This document shows positions 8,934 to 17,859 of a stretch of DNA of 55,328 nt, piece by piece. The stretch covers positions 1-55,328 of the IMG/VR virus record IMGVR_UViG_3300049491_000841. One strand, written 5' to 3'. The notes beneath the pieces were generated by a model that searched no databases, had not been told where the DNA came from, and saw nothing but the letters and a program-made list of their open reading frames with translations. Position 1 is the first letter of the stretch. Each line of letters opens with the position of its first letter. The stretch comes from a virus. Position numbers and translations under genes: made by a program.

Positions 8934-10025
8934 ATGCGCAACCTGGTTTTCAAAGCTGTCTCCCCCATCGTCTCCCGCGGCACTGGCATCTGCGACCGCT
9001 CCGCCCTGCTTGACATCACAAACGAGGCTCAAGAACGTTTGCTCAACCGTAAAGACGCTCCTGTCGGTGCGCTCGTCCCATATCGCTTTTGTAGCAAAGA
9101 ACACTGTCTCGTGCTTCCCCGCCAGGTCGTCGCCGTGGAAGGATACAGCGTCTGCGGAGTTCCAGGAACAGTTCTTCCTGTCTGGTACACCCACCACGCT
9201 AATGGCCCTGGCGCCGTCTGTCACTTGAGCGGCTGCGGCGGACGAGCCATCGACCAAGGCACCGTTGTCTCTTTCGAGAACGTTCACGGAAACACCGATG
9301 GCACTGGAAACTATATTCGAGTTTATGCTCAGTCCTCCACCGACGTCGGCAAGCGGATTATCCTGAAGTACTACCGCGCCGACACGCGCGCTCCGCAGTA
9401 CACCAGCTATGACGGCGCCGTGCAGGAAGGTGAGGCGATCACGTTGGTCGCTCCGCCATCCTACGCCATCACCACGAGGACTGTTATGCGCCAAGGTCTT
9501 TATGGAGCGGTGAAGGACATCACGGAGTATCCGATAAATCTCTACGAATACAACGGTCTTATCAACCTCCGTATGCTGGCGTGGTACGAACCTGGCGAGA
9601 CGATTCCGATATACCGGAAGATGTACCTTCCTGGCCTCTCAAACGTAGGTTCTTGCAACAACAACTGCGGCGAGGACTGTCCGCCACCCGACCCGGACGA
9701 AACCTGTGTGCGCGTCACCGTGGATGCCTTGGTCAAGCTTCAGCACATCCCAGTTATCCAGGACAACGACCCTCTGGTCATCGGCAATACTGCTGCGCTA
9801 AAGCTTATGGCGATGGCTATCCAGCGCGAGGAACAGGAGCGGTTCACAGAGTCTGCCGCGTTCGAGGCAAAAGCAATGGCTGAACTGGAAGGAGAACGAG
9901 CCAGCTATCTTGGCGCGTCAACTGTCATGGCCCTGCAAGTCCAGGATCGCACTACCTTTGGCGTGGCCGGAGGTGACGAATATGGTGGCTTCTACGGCGG
10001 GTCCTGGTGGGGAGGTGTCTGGTGA
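8934..10025 (+). CDS. Head-tail connector / tail tubular protein A-like
   Basis: 363 residues. The N-terminal region has DITNEAQERLL, the middle is beta-rich, and the C-terminal helical region (PLVIGNTAALKLMAMAIQREE, EAKAMAELEGER) is the part usually conserved in small tail-tube or adaptor proteins of podoviruses. The extreme C-terminus is Gly/Trp/Tyr-rich. A cysteine cluster (CNNNCGEDC, 240-250) could bind metal. Position next to the 804-residue tail-tube candidate supports the call; remote similarity only. Confidence 0.55.
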   Translation: MRNLVFKAVSPIVSRGTGICDRSALLDITNEAQERLLNRKDAPVGALVPYRFCSKEHCLVLPRQVVAVEGYSVCGVPGTVLPVWYTHHANGPGAVCHLSGCGGRAIDQGTVVSFENVHGNTDGTGNYIRVYAQSSTDVGKRIILKYYRADTRAPQYTSYDGAVQEGEAITLVAPPSYAITTRTVMRQGLYGAVKDITEYPINLYEYNGLINLRMLAWYEPGETIPIYRKMYLPGLSNVGSCNNNCGEDCPPPDPDETCVRVTVDALVKLQHIPVIQDNDPLVIGNTAALKLMAMAIQREEQERFTESAAFEAKAMAELEGERASYLGASTVMALQVQDRTTFGVAGGDEYGGFYGGSWWGGVW

Positions 10026-10038
10026 GTAAGGAGGCTTT

Positions 10039-10719
10039 ATGGGCGCAATAGGTGTAGGACTTGGTGCATTGATTTTCGGTAAAAAGGGGGCTTTTGGCTC
10101 AGTCCCAGACGTGCCTGGGCTGGATGCGATCAATCCTTCCCAGTTGCAAAAAGACACCGCCGCTGGAAATCAGGGCGTGCTGCCTCAAGCCACGGCATTG
10201 TCTCAGGCTATCAACGCCAACAATGCGACTCAATTTCGTTCATTGCTCAACATGACGGTCCCTGGAGCCTGGGACCAGGCTGTCAAAAATACCAATAGCC
10301 AGCTTAGGGGCGAAGTCTCACAGGACGTGGCTTCACAAGTGGACAATTACACCAATGCGCTGGCCTTGCAGCTTGGCGTCGGCGGAAATTCTCCGTTTAG
10401 AGTCGGACTCACCGGAGGTAAGTTCCTACAAACAAGCCAGCAGATCCAGCAGCAGGGTTTTCAAAATTTTGGCCAGCTCGCTTCCATGACTCCGAAGCAG
10501 TATGACTTCACCAATAGCTTCCTAAATCCCGCCACTCGTTACCAAATGCAAAACCAACAAAACGAGAATCAGTTCGCCAGAGATTTCACCGCCAATCAAC
10601 TTGGTGCTATGGCAAGTCCATTCGCTCGCGCCATGACTCAGGGCTTAATCCAGGACGAAAGTACTATAACCGGATTGGTTGGAACTGCGGCGGGCGCTGC
10701 GGGAGGCGGAGGCTTGTGA
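10039..10719 (+). CDS. Internal virion protein candidate
   Basis: 226 residues, preceded by a strong Shine-Dalgarno (AAGGAGG at 10027-10033). The N-terminus is hydrophobic and Gly-rich (MGAIGVGLGALIFG), the middle is Gln/Asn-rich and helical, and the C-terminus is Gly/Ala-rich. Composition and place between connector and large internal proteins resemble ejected core proteins of podoviruses. No recognised family. Confidence 0.5.
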   Translation: MGAIGVGLGALIFGKKGAFGSVPDVPGLDAINPSQLQKDTAAGNQGVLPQATALSQAINANNATQFRSLLNMTVPGAWDQAVKNTNSQLRGEVSQDVASQVDNYTNALALQLGVGGNSPFRVGLTGGKFLQTSQQIQQQGFQNFGQLASMTPKQYDFTNSFLNPATRYQMQNQQNENQFARDFTANQLGAMASPFARAMTQGLIQDESTITGLVGTAAGAAGGGGL

Positions 10720-10889
10720 CCTGCGCCAATCCGTTATGCAAGAAAGACCTTAAAAATGGAACTGCTGTTTCACTTTTCGGCCTGACGGTATGCCAAACCT
10801 GTTACTACGCTTGGCTTACGATCAATCGCGAGACGCATGATGACAAAGAACCCGCCCATTTACATCCTCTCGACTTGCAGGAAGATTGA
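10716..10889 (+). CDS. Small four-cysteine zinc-ribbon-like protein
   Basis: 57 codons starting with GTG, overlapping the preceding stop by GTGA. Cysteines lie at 3, 8, 26 and 29 (CANPLC and CQTC), the spacing of a small zinc ribbon. It overlaps the start of the glycosyltransferase-like gene by 53 bases in another frame. Short, so moderate support; the motif spacing and the coupled start are the evidence. Confidence 0.45.
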   Translation: MTCANPLCKKDLKNGTAVSLFGLTVCQTCYYAWLTINRETHDDKEPAHLHPLDLQED

Positions 10890-11586
10890 ATTGTTACGGG
10901 CTGCAACGCTTGTTTTTGATACGTTACGGATTGGATTCCCGGATTCCCAGGTTCACGTTTGGACTAACTCGCCGATGGCTGAAGCCCGCAAGGCTCTGGA
11001 AAAGTGCGCATTGCGCGCCGATTGCGAGATACGTCATATCGACACTATCCATCACAGATGGATTGAGATGTTGGTCGGAGACAATGACGAACCGTTTTGG
11101 ATTTGCGACACGGATGTCATATTTTGGAATCGCTGTGACCTATGGAACATGCAAGGGAAGTGGCTTTCCGGTTGCCTCACGCCGGGCTTCTACGACCGAT
11201 TTACTCGCTGCAAAACCATGCCGCGTCTGCATACCTCTCTGCTCTACATCGACCCGGAAAGGCTGCGTCTGCGGCTGCGGGAATGGCGTCAGGGAATCCA
11301 CTTCACTGAATTCAACCCCGCGGTAAACCTTTACTATCCTTTGACGTTGCCTCCCAATACGTTTTACGACACTTGCTCGCTGCTTTATCAAGCAGTCGGA
11401 GGAAGTGCGTTTAGCCCGGCGCAACTCGCCTGTTACGAGCACCTGCACTGCGCCACTTGGGTTGACCTGATCGAACCGACCTATCCCGGCATGAAATCCC
11501 TTCACGAGTCATTCTTTGAACGCCCCGATCTGGCCCGTGGCCTTCGCGATGTTCAATCTAAATTCTATGCCGCAAACGCAATTTGA
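10837..11586 (+). CDS. Glycosyltransferase-like protein (GT-A fold)
   Basis: 249 residues. The N-terminus PPIYILSTCRK is a nucleotide-sugar-fold first strand. Residues 86-95 (FWICDTDVIF) carry a clear DTD motif (91-93) for metal and nucleotide-sugar binding. LHTSLLYIDPERL follows, as in other GT-A enzymes with a product-recognition helix. A second ATG is one codon downstream. It could modify virion proteins or host surface glycans; the substrate cannot be told. Overlaps the next gene by about 20 bases. Confidence 0.7.
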   Translation: MMTKNPPIYILSTCRKIELLRAATLVFDTLRIGFPDSQVHVWTNSPMAEARKALEKCALRADCEIRHIDTIHHRWIEMLVGDNDEPFWICDTDVIFWNRCDLWNMQGKWLSGCLTPGFYDRFTRCKTMPRLHTSLLYIDPERLRLRLREWRQGIHFTEFNPAVNLYYPLTLPPNTFYDTCSLLYQAVGGSAFSPAQLACYEHLHCATWVDLIEPTYPGMKSLHESFFERPDLARGLRDVQSKFYAANAI

Positions 11587-12025
11587 TCCGCAGGTGGTCG
11601 AGCAGCCATCTTTGCACGAGTTCTGCCGTGAAGTCTGCCTTGGCAACTCCGATGCGATGGACTTTTGCAATTCCTGGTTCATTTACTGCCATGCCATTGA
11701 CGATCTGATCGACGATAACGAGCGCCCCAAGCCGGAGCGTCTTCTGGAAGTCTTCATCCAAGCCAACGTTCTGTTCTCCTGCGCTTTCTACGTCGCCTTT
11801 CATGTCTCCCTACAGCCCATTGTTTTGCTCATCACCAATGCCTATGCCGACAGCGTGGCCTGGGAAGCGTCTCCTGAACCTCATCGACGCGCCATCGCTG
11901 ACGTGATACGCTGTTGCGGTAACGATATGTTTTTCGCCGTAGCCATGATTTGCGGAGGTTGGAAGCACGCCCGCTCGCTCAGCCCGCGCATTCGGGAACG
12001 GTCGTGGATTTTGCAACACGAATGA
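11567..12025 (+). CDS. Helical acidic-motif protein (DDLIDD family), virion-linked
   Basis: 152 residues from the ATG at 11567 (an in-frame ATG at 11549 adds six). All-helical, with HAIDDLIDDNERP near residue 45, SVAWE near 100, and IRCCGNDMFFAVAMICGG near 118. These recur together in uncharacterised phage proteins coded next to internal virion genes. The acidic motif superficially resembles the metal-binding DDxxD of prenyl-transferring enzymes, but the protein is much shorter. Function unknown. Confidence 0.6.
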   Translation: MPQTQFDPQVVEQPSLHEFCREVCLGNSDAMDFCNSWFIYCHAIDDLIDDNERPKPERLLEVFIQANVLFSCAFYVAFHVSLQPIVLLITNAYADSVAWEASPEPHRRAIADVIRCCGNDMFFAVAMICGGWKHARSLSPRIRERSWILQHE

Positions 12026-12026
12026 T

Positions 12027-13397
12027 ATGGCACTGAATACGCAACTGATCGCCCCGATTGGAAAGGACTTTGAGTTCCCGCAAGGACAGGACAGCCTAGG
12101 CGCGTTCTTTGGTGGCGTCACCAGCGGTTACGCATCGGCACAAGCAGGTAACGAACGCCGCGCCACCGAGAAACAAATCAAGAGCGATTACACCTCAATG
12201 TTCGGGAAAGGCCCATCCCGCGACGAACTCAACGAGCAGCTCAAGTCACGAGGCATCCAGCCAGGAAATTATCTGACCGACTTCGCTCGCGGTTATCAGG
12301 GTATCCCGGCTTCACGGAAGGCTCTTGGCGATCCAATGTTCGGCCTGAATGCCGAGCATCAATCCTTGGAGAACCAGCAGCTTCAGCAAACCAACACCCT
12401 GCGCGACCAGCTCTCCAAAAACGCTGGCGACATCGTTCATCAGTTCGGAAATCTCAGCGACACTGAGTCCAGGCTAAAGTTCCTCCAAGACCATGCTGGA
12501 ATCAGCCTCACTCCTGAAGGACAACACCTGTTTAGCACCCTTACCAATATCACAGCAGGTCTGGGCAAGGTCGAAGCTGCCACTGCGCTTGGCCAGGCCA
12601 AAATTAGAGACGCCAAACATGCCGCTGACTTGATGGAATACGGTTTTCGACTTGATCAACCGGATACACGCCCGACTGCGGAGAAAAACTTTCAACTGAA
12701 CAAGGTGATTCTACCATTGGCGGATAAAATGGGAGTTCTTCCGAATGACATTCCGAGTGATTGGTTCGACGCCAGCGGCATTGCTGACTTGAGCAAGGTG
12801 ATGACTGGACTAGCCACGATGCCGAAACAAAATTTCAGTCCCGTAGATTTTACAAATATAAAACCCACGCCAATGTTGGATGACAAAGGCGATGTCATCG
12901 CTTTTGGGCTTCCAAACGGCAGAGGAGGAATTCATTACGTCACGCCGGGGCAGGGTGGCCAGGTGACGTTCGGAGTCGCACCCAACGGTCAGCGCTATGT
13001 CACGACCGGGAAAGGAATCCACCTTCTGCACGACATTGAGCATGAGGCGAAAGTTAAAGTCGCCGTGACTGGATTGAACGATGTGAATCAGCGGATTCGA
13101 GATCTCGAATCCAGTACTCGGTTGAAGCCCGAAGAACGCACCAAACGTTTGGACCCGTTGCTGAAGCAAAAATCCATTTTGGAGAGTACTCTGAAGGCTG
13201 CATTGCCGTCATCCGATCCCAGCCCAGCCATCACTCCAAGCACTGAAGTAAGTCCTGCCTTTGAAGTTCCTGTTGCTGCACCGGGAGAACCTATTTTCAA
13301 AACTCGTGACGCGGTAAAAGGGGCTTTCAACGCTGGCAAACTTTCCAAGGAAGAAGCCATCACGATTCTCAACGAACAATTCGGACTTCCAAAATGA
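12027..13397 (+). CDS. Internal virion protein candidate
   Basis: 456 residues, mostly helical and Gln/Lys/Glu-rich, starting one base after the preceding stop. The C-terminal 60 residues are a Pro/Ser-rich linker followed by a short helical segment (GAFNAGKLSKEEAITILNEQ). No enzymatic motif was seen. Order and composition, between connector proteins and the 1009-residue protein, suggest an ejected core protein. Confidence 0.5.
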   Translation: MALNTQLIAPIGKDFEFPQGQDSLGAFFGGVTSGYASAQAGNERRATEKQIKSDYTSMFGKGPSRDELNEQLKSRGIQPGNYLTDFARGYQGIPASRKALGDPMFGLNAEHQSLENQQLQQTNTLRDQLSKNAGDIVHQFGNLSDTESRLKFLQDHAGISLTPEGQHLFSTLTNITAGLGKVEAATALGQAKIRDAKHAADLMEYGFRLDQPDTRPTAEKNFQLNKVILPLADKMGVLPNDIPSDWFDASGIADLSKVMTGLATMPKQNFSPVDFTNIKPTPMLDDKGDVIAFGLPNGRGGIHYVTPGQGGQVTFGVAPNGQRYVTTGKGIHLLHDIEHEAKVKVAVTGLNDVNQRIRDLESSTRLKPEERTKRLDPLLKQKSILESTLKAALPSSDPSPAITPSTEVSPAFEVPVAAPGEPIFKTRDAVKGAFNAGKLSKEEAITILNEQFGLPK

Positions 13398-13400
13398 TCC

Positions 13401-16400
13401 GTGGCAACCGCCGAAGAGTTTTTAACCGGGAAATCGGCCACTGCCGAAGAGTTTCTTTCCGCTAAAGAACCAAGCGCGGCAGAATTTTTAGATTCCTCTC
13501 CGAATCCGGCCACAGAACAGCGCAGAGGATTTCTTTCCAGGGTGTGGTACGGGATCACTCATCCCGGAGAGATTCAATCGTCAGAGATTCCATTCACACA
13601 ACGCGAGGCGACGGCCGGTACTGCTCCTTTGCTGGGGGAGGCACCTCCAGAAATGATTCCGAGAATTGGCGAAAAAGGAACGTTCACTCGCGGCATATCT
13701 GATGTTGTTTCAGGGTTGGTTGAAGGAGTAGTTACGCCTGAAGGCCAGTTACTTGTTGGTGCCGCAACGGTACCTCCGCTCATGCCGATTGTTAGAGCGG
13801 CCACGGCTGCGATTGGCGTCAAATCCACAATGGAAGGATTCAAAGAAGGTGCCCAAGCTTTCCAGACAGGAGACAGAGAACAGGCAGGAAGGGCCGTAGG
13901 AAACCTAATCGCTGGCGGCGCTATGGTGCGAGGTTCTGTAGCTGGTATTTCAAGAACGCAAACGCCGTTGACCGAAGTTGCTGCTCGAACATCGGAGAAG
14001 GCCGCCTCTGAGGCAGTCAAAGAACCCGCTCCGAAAGCTACTGAAGAGCCGTCAGCAGGCGCACCTCAGGCGATGCGCGCCGAAACTCCAGGGCCAATCG
14101 AAGATCGCCTTGGTATCACTCCAGTTCCAGTCAATGTCATCGTCAATCACTTGCAGGGTTTGCCGTCTGTGATCGAAGGCAAGCTGCGTCAGGCCAGCGG
14201 CGAGACGATGCCAAAGACGACGATGGCCAATCGCGAGGCCGGTGAAGCTGGCGCTCGTTACGGTTCATCTCAGATTTATGGCCCATACGCAGCCAAGGCG
14301 CTGAGTAACGAAGTGCTTCCGATGGATTCGGCTATTGATCCCGTTCAGTTCGGAGCCGCTTTGACCGAACAGAACTTGAGGGGTCGTCGCGTGGCATTTC
14401 AACGCCAATCCAATGCCGAGCGTGCAGCCGGAAACATCAAAGAATCCGATCGTTTGCAAGATATGGCAAATAACGTCACGACAATGGTCGGCCAGAAAGG
14501 AGTATTCAAAGATGAGGCTGCACTTCGAGCATTCACGAATCATCCAGAAGTTCAGGCAGCAGTTGATAACCTTGCCCGGCTCTACGAGCAACGCATCGAC
14601 CCGCTGGCAGAACAGGCGGGACTTGATCCGACGCAGAAGCCAGAAGTTGGCGATTTGTTTCCGAATCAGAAAGGGTTCATCAACCTCTTTGTGCCGCAGG
14701 AAGGCGGAGTCCCATCGACAAGAACCGTCTCTGGCGTGAATCCGATTGCAACGATGAAGCGCGGCACGAAGTTTCAGCGTCAACGCACAGGAGCCAGCGA
14801 TAAATATGGGGTCAATTTCCATGACATGGTTTCCAACGCTTACAGCGGATTCTTGGAAGTGGCGCGAAAGAACGAATTCGATAAATCTCTGGTCGATTCT
14901 GGTCTTGCCGTTATTCAAGACGAACGGCCAGGACCGGATTTCACTTTCTTTCCTTACGAGCGACGGACTGTTATCGGGCTAGAGGATGGAAATCTCGCGT
15001 TCCGCAACAATATCAAAAAGAACATCTGGGTACGAAATGACATCTCCCAGGAATATTCCACGGTTTCAAATCTTTACCGTAATCCATTCAAGGAAGTATC
15101 GGCTACCCACGCAGGATCAATCCTGACGCGCTTTCAGATGCTTGGCATACTCGACGCCGCCTATCACACGCGGGCGCTCCTGAAAGGCATTGGAGAAGTT
15201 CCCATGACCGGAACGATCTCTGATCCAGTAATGAGCACGTTCTTTAGAAGCGATTTGATTCCGAAAGCGAAACGACTCATAGAAGCTGCGTTCCTTGAAC
15301 CTGCCGAACGGCAGGAAAGATTAGCTTCATTGGCTGACATCGGAGCACTGTCAGCGCATCAGCCGTATTCTTGGACGGCTCCGATCAAATCTGCTGTCCG
15401 TTTCACGGAGGAAAATGTGCGGTTAGCCTTGGACAAGATATTTACCGATCTATCTTATGATGGAAGGTTCCCAGATACCGAGACAGCCCGACGCGAATTT
15501 GTAAATCGAGGATTGCAATACAACATGCGGTTTCAAGGGCCTTTCGTCCGGGCATTGAGGCAATCCACCTTTGGTCCGTTTGTCACTGCTGGACGTGCGG
15601 GGCTTGCGCGTGGATTGCGAAGATACGTTTTGATGGACTGGGCGTCTCCAACTGACACACCATCGCGGGTCTGGGTTGCAGCTAACGTTCTTTCGAAGGC
15701 TGCCGGCACAACGCTCTTGGTCGGCTTGCTGAACCATCTCCGCACTGGTGATTTCGGAGGCAGAGAAGGCACGCCATTGGGAAATGTCGATACCGGTTTG
15801 GATGACGAAGACGGAAATCCTCTGTCAGTTCCAGTTGCCGATATGGTTGGGAACGAGATTCGCGGCGGAAAGGCAGTTGGTTTGCGCGCGGGCGTGACGG
15901 CTTACAGGCAGGGATTGGATTGGGACCAGATTTCAGAGGCGATGGTTCGAGAATCTGTGAACACAATCTTGCATCCTGGTCTTGGGCCATGGCCACAAGC
16001 AGGAGCAACCGCATTATTTGGACAGCAAATTGGACGCGGATTGCCAGAAACTCCGAAAGTTCCTCCTGGCGAAAATCAGTTGGCGTCAGATTTGAAAACG
16101 GCTGGGGAACACTTGAATCCGATTGTCGCAGGCGCCGTCGAAAAAGCGCTCGGAGTAGAATCGACCTTGAAACCGTTGGAAAGCAGCCGTGCCGCGCTGG
16201 GAGTGGTCAAGGGAATTAAATCCGAACGGTTCGAGGCTATGGACAGAATCGTCAATGGATCGCAGCTAAAAGACTTTGCCGATCAAGTTGCCAAAGATGC
16301 TCGAAAGTTGCCTATTGAAGAACGGAGAGATTTCTTACGAGATCAAAAAGACCGCGTCGACGCCTCTTTGCAACGGCAGTACCAGAACCTCATGCAACGC

Positions 16401-16430
16401 CTGCATCCATCACTTCTCAAACACGAATGA
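13401..16430 (+). CDS. Large internal virion / ejection protein candidate
   Basis: 1009 residues, GTG start four bases after the preceding stop; the largest protein of the structural operon. The N-terminus has three short repeats of the form AEEFL (residues 4-8, 15-19 and AAEFL at 26-30). A Gly/Ala/Pro-rich stretch (about 70-225) separates it from a long alpha-helical body. No transglycosylase or peptidase active site was identified. Last plus-strand virion gene before the leftward block. Confidence 0.55.
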   Translation: MATAEEFLTGKSATAEEFLSAKEPSAAEFLDSSPNPATEQRRGFLSRVWYGITHPGEIQSSEIPFTQREATAGTAPLLGEAPPEMIPRIGEKGTFTRGISDVVSGLVEGVVTPEGQLLVGAATVPPLMPIVRAATAAIGVKSTMEGFKEGAQAFQTGDREQAGRAVGNLIAGGAMVRGSVAGISRTQTPLTEVAARTSEKAASEAVKEPAPKATEEPSAGAPQAMRAETPGPIEDRLGITPVPVNVIVNHLQGLPSVIEGKLRQASGETMPKTTMANREAGEAGARYGSSQIYGPYAAKALSNEVLPMDSAIDPVQFGAALTEQNLRGRRVAFQRQSNAERAAGNIKESDRLQDMANNVTTMVGQKGVFKDEAALRAFTNHPEVQAAVDNLARLYEQRIDPLAEQAGLDPTQKPEVGDLFPNQKGFINLFVPQEGGVPSTRTVSGVNPIATMKRGTKFQRQRTGASDKYGVNFHDMVSNAYSGFLEVARKNEFDKSLVDSGLAVIQDERPGPDFTFFPYERRTVIGLEDGNLAFRNNIKKNIWVRNDISQEYSTVSNLYRNPFKEVSATHAGSILTRFQMLGILDAAYHTRALLKGIGEVPMTGTISDPVMSTFFRSDLIPKAKRLIEAAFLEPAERQERLASLADIGALSAHQPYSWTAPIKSAVRFTEENVRLALDKIFTDLSYDGRFPDTETARREFVNRGLQYNMRFQGPFVRALRQSTFGPFVTAGRAGLARGLRRYVLMDWASPTDTPSRVWVAANVLSKAAGTTLLVGLLNHLRTGDFGGREGTPLGNVDTGLDDEDGNPLSVPVADMVGNEIRGGKAVGLRAGVTAYRQGLDWDQISEAMVRESVNTILHPGLGPWPQAGATALFGQQIGRGLPETPKVPPGENQLASDLKTAGEHLNPIVAGAVEKALGVESTLKPLESSRAALGVVKGIKSERFEAMDRIVNGSQLKDFADQVAKDARKLPIEERRDFLRDQKDRVDASLQRQYQNLMQRLHPSLLKHE

Positions 16431-16442
16431 TGGGAGTGCTTG

Positions 16443-16577
16443 CTAAAGAAGATATTTCCTAATCAGTAGAACCGCAACGATTTTCACCGTTTGCGCGAAT
16501 GTGACAATCATGGAAACCGGGTCCTGCCAAAGACCATGCTTTATAGCGAACCACCAAAGTTTGAACCAACAAGTCAT
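16443..16577 (-). CDS. Small membrane-associated protein
   Basis: 44 residues from the ATG at 16577, preceded by GAGAAG. The C-terminal half (SMIVTFAQTVKIVAVLLIRK) is a possible membrane segment closed by basic residues. Last gene of the leftward block; an upstream start would overlap the next gene further. No family recognised. Confidence 0.4.
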   Translation of the reverse strand: MTCWFKLWWFAIKHGLWQDPVSMIVTFAQTVKIVAVLLIRKYLL

Positions 16578-16609
16578 AACTTCTCGCTGCGTTGTCCTCG
16601 TGTCATTAG

Positions 16610-16834
16610 TCAGATTCTTCTTGAGTATTTTTGCTTCACTTGTTGAAGTGCGATCCACTGTTCATCTCCGACGATTGGCTTTTGAGACTGCATCTTTACT
16701 TCACGTCGCATTGATTGAATCGCGAGTCGAATAATTTTTGCCCGGGCTGCATGGTATTTGAACTGTCGCTCAAGTTCTTCAATGTCTCGCTGAACATCAG
16801 AGAACGTTTTAGAGATCCACTTTTCAGCATTCAC
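16610..16834 (-). CDS. Small coiled-coil protein
   Basis: 74 residues, GTG start overlapping the upstream gene by 11 bases. Strongly helical and basic/acidic (DVQRDIEELERQFKYHAARA), likely a coiled coil. Function unknown. Confidence 0.5.
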   Translation of the reverse strand: MNAEKWISKTFSDVQRDIEELERQFKYHAARAKIIRLAIQSMRREVKMQSQKPIVGDEQWIALQQVKQKYSRRI

Positions 16835-17270
16835 ATGACAAATCGCTCATTGAAAATACGATTCCGCGACAGAACAATTCCGAGTCTTCGATCACGTCGA
16901 AGACAGCATGTGGAATATCAGTCTTGAATGACCACGAATAGGTTTCATCATCGCACCAGAGAGCTTGGATTTTCGACAGCTTTCCTTTCTTGCGCGAAAA
17001 ATAAGCTTCAAGCTCGTCATCATCAATTTGGTCCCGTTTAAGAACACCCTCCTTGTCAATCAAAAGTTCCGTTCCTTCGTAGACTCCCGTTGGACGTAAA
17101 ACTAAACCACCGACTTTATCGAAGATAGCTCCTCGTAATTCAACCAGATCGTCGGAGGAACCGAAGACCACGACAAGCCCGGCCTTACTTGCATTTTCAG
17201 CTTCCGAATCAGAAATCTCTTCTCCAATCTGGCGACCGTTAAGTTGTCGGGCGAGTTGTTCTTTAGTCAT
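16824..17270 (-). CDS. Conserved phage hypothetical protein (MTKEQLA-LNGR family)
   Basis: 148 residues from the ATG at 17270, chosen because it forms an ATGA overlap with the upstream gene. Recognisable conserved blocks: EQLARQLNGRQIGEEIS, GLVVVFGSSDDLVELRGAI, TDIPHAVFDVIED and FCRGIVFSMSDL. Proteins with this layout are widespread in phages and prophages near recombination or nuclease genes, but have no assigned activity. Confidence 0.75.
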   Translation of the reverse strand: MTKEQLARQLNGRQIGEEISDSEAENASKAGLVVVFGSSDDLVELRGAIFDKVGGLVLRPTGVYEGTELLIDKEGVLKRDQIDDDELEAYFSRKKGKLSKIQALWCDDETYSWSFKTDIPHAVFDVIEDSELFCRGIVFSMSDLSCEC

Positions 17271-17746
17271 TTCAAAATCTCCTGTTGTTTCCATGCGCCT
17301 TCCTCTTTCCACACAAGCACGAACTTGATCCAGGGATATTCCTTAGCTGCGAATAGAAGGCTCTTTCGAGCGTCGTCACGCATAAAGCCCTTGCATTCAT
17401 AGGCGGTAATCTCGAAAGCATCACTGAATGTCATATCCCACTGCGGGGCGGTCTTTACTACAATCCAATCAGGCCGATAGCGGACCCCATTGCACAGAGA
17501 AAGCGTGATAGATTCTTCGTACACTGATTCCGACTTCGAACGTGACAAAGACTTCAAATACAATCCCCAATCTCGGTGCAGCTTTGTTGCGACCTTGTGA
17601 GACTGCTTAATTCTCGATTGCTTTGATTCCGCCATGGTTCCTATCGTTCGTTCAGTACTCGTAAGGTTCTTTGGCTTTGACCAAGTTCCGTCTGAGTTCT
17701 GGACGTATCCGTCATGGTAACTATTTCGGAAGGCTGGTTCATTCAT
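17267..17746 (-). CDS. DUF1064-like nuclease
   Basis: 159 residues from the ATG at 17746; a start at 17638, preceded by AGGA, would give a family-typical 123 residues. The core LCNGVRYRPDW, then YECKGFMRDDARKSLLFAA and YPWIKFVLVW, fits DUF1064, a PD-(D/E)xK-type fold. Asp of RPDW and the ECK triad are the likely metal-binding and catalytic residues. Such proteins sit with phage recombination genes and are suspected Holliday-junction or branched-DNA nucleases. The frame stays open into the tRNA upstream, but translation from there is unlikely. Confidence 0.75.
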   Translation of the reverse strand: MNEPAFRNSYHDGYVQNSDGTWSKPKNLTSTERTIGTMAESKQSRIKQSHKVATKLHRDWGLYLKSLSRSKSESVYEESITLSLCNGVRYRPDWIVVKTAPQWDMTFSDAFEITAYECKGFMRDDARKSLLFAAKEYPWIKFVLVWKEEGAWKQQEILK

Positions 17747-17782
17747 TCTGGTTTTGTATTCATCGCAATCCTTTTGCAAAAT

Positions 17783-17853
17783 TGGAAGGGCGTGATGGAT
17801 TCGAACCATCATCTAACAGATCACGTTTGCTTTGCCGATTAAGCTAACGCCCT
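17783..17853 (-). tRNA. Atypical tRNA, probably Asn(GUU), with encoded CCA
   Basis: On the minus strand the ends form a perfect 7-bp acceptor stem (AGGGCGT / ACGCCCT), followed by a discriminator U and an encoded CCA (17785-17783). A D arm GCTT/AAGC with GG in the loop and a canonical T arm (GATGG, TTCGAAT, CCATC) are clear. The middle contains CTGTTAG, a proper anticodon loop for GUU. However, the anticodon stem is imperfect and shares bases with the T stem, so the variable loop is essentially missing; the body is only 67 nt before discriminator and CCA. Either a degenerate or an unusually minimal tRNA. Confidence 0.65.
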
Positions 17854-17859
17854 TTTGGT

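Noticed and set aside
8907-9494. N-terminal extension of the HNH gene at 8322-8906
   Set aside because: The open frame continues but is antisense to the connector gene and carries no motif; the ATG at 8906 precedes the conserved part.
17747-17812. Longer N-terminus of the DUF1064-like protein
   Set aside because: It would be translated from within the tRNA gene.
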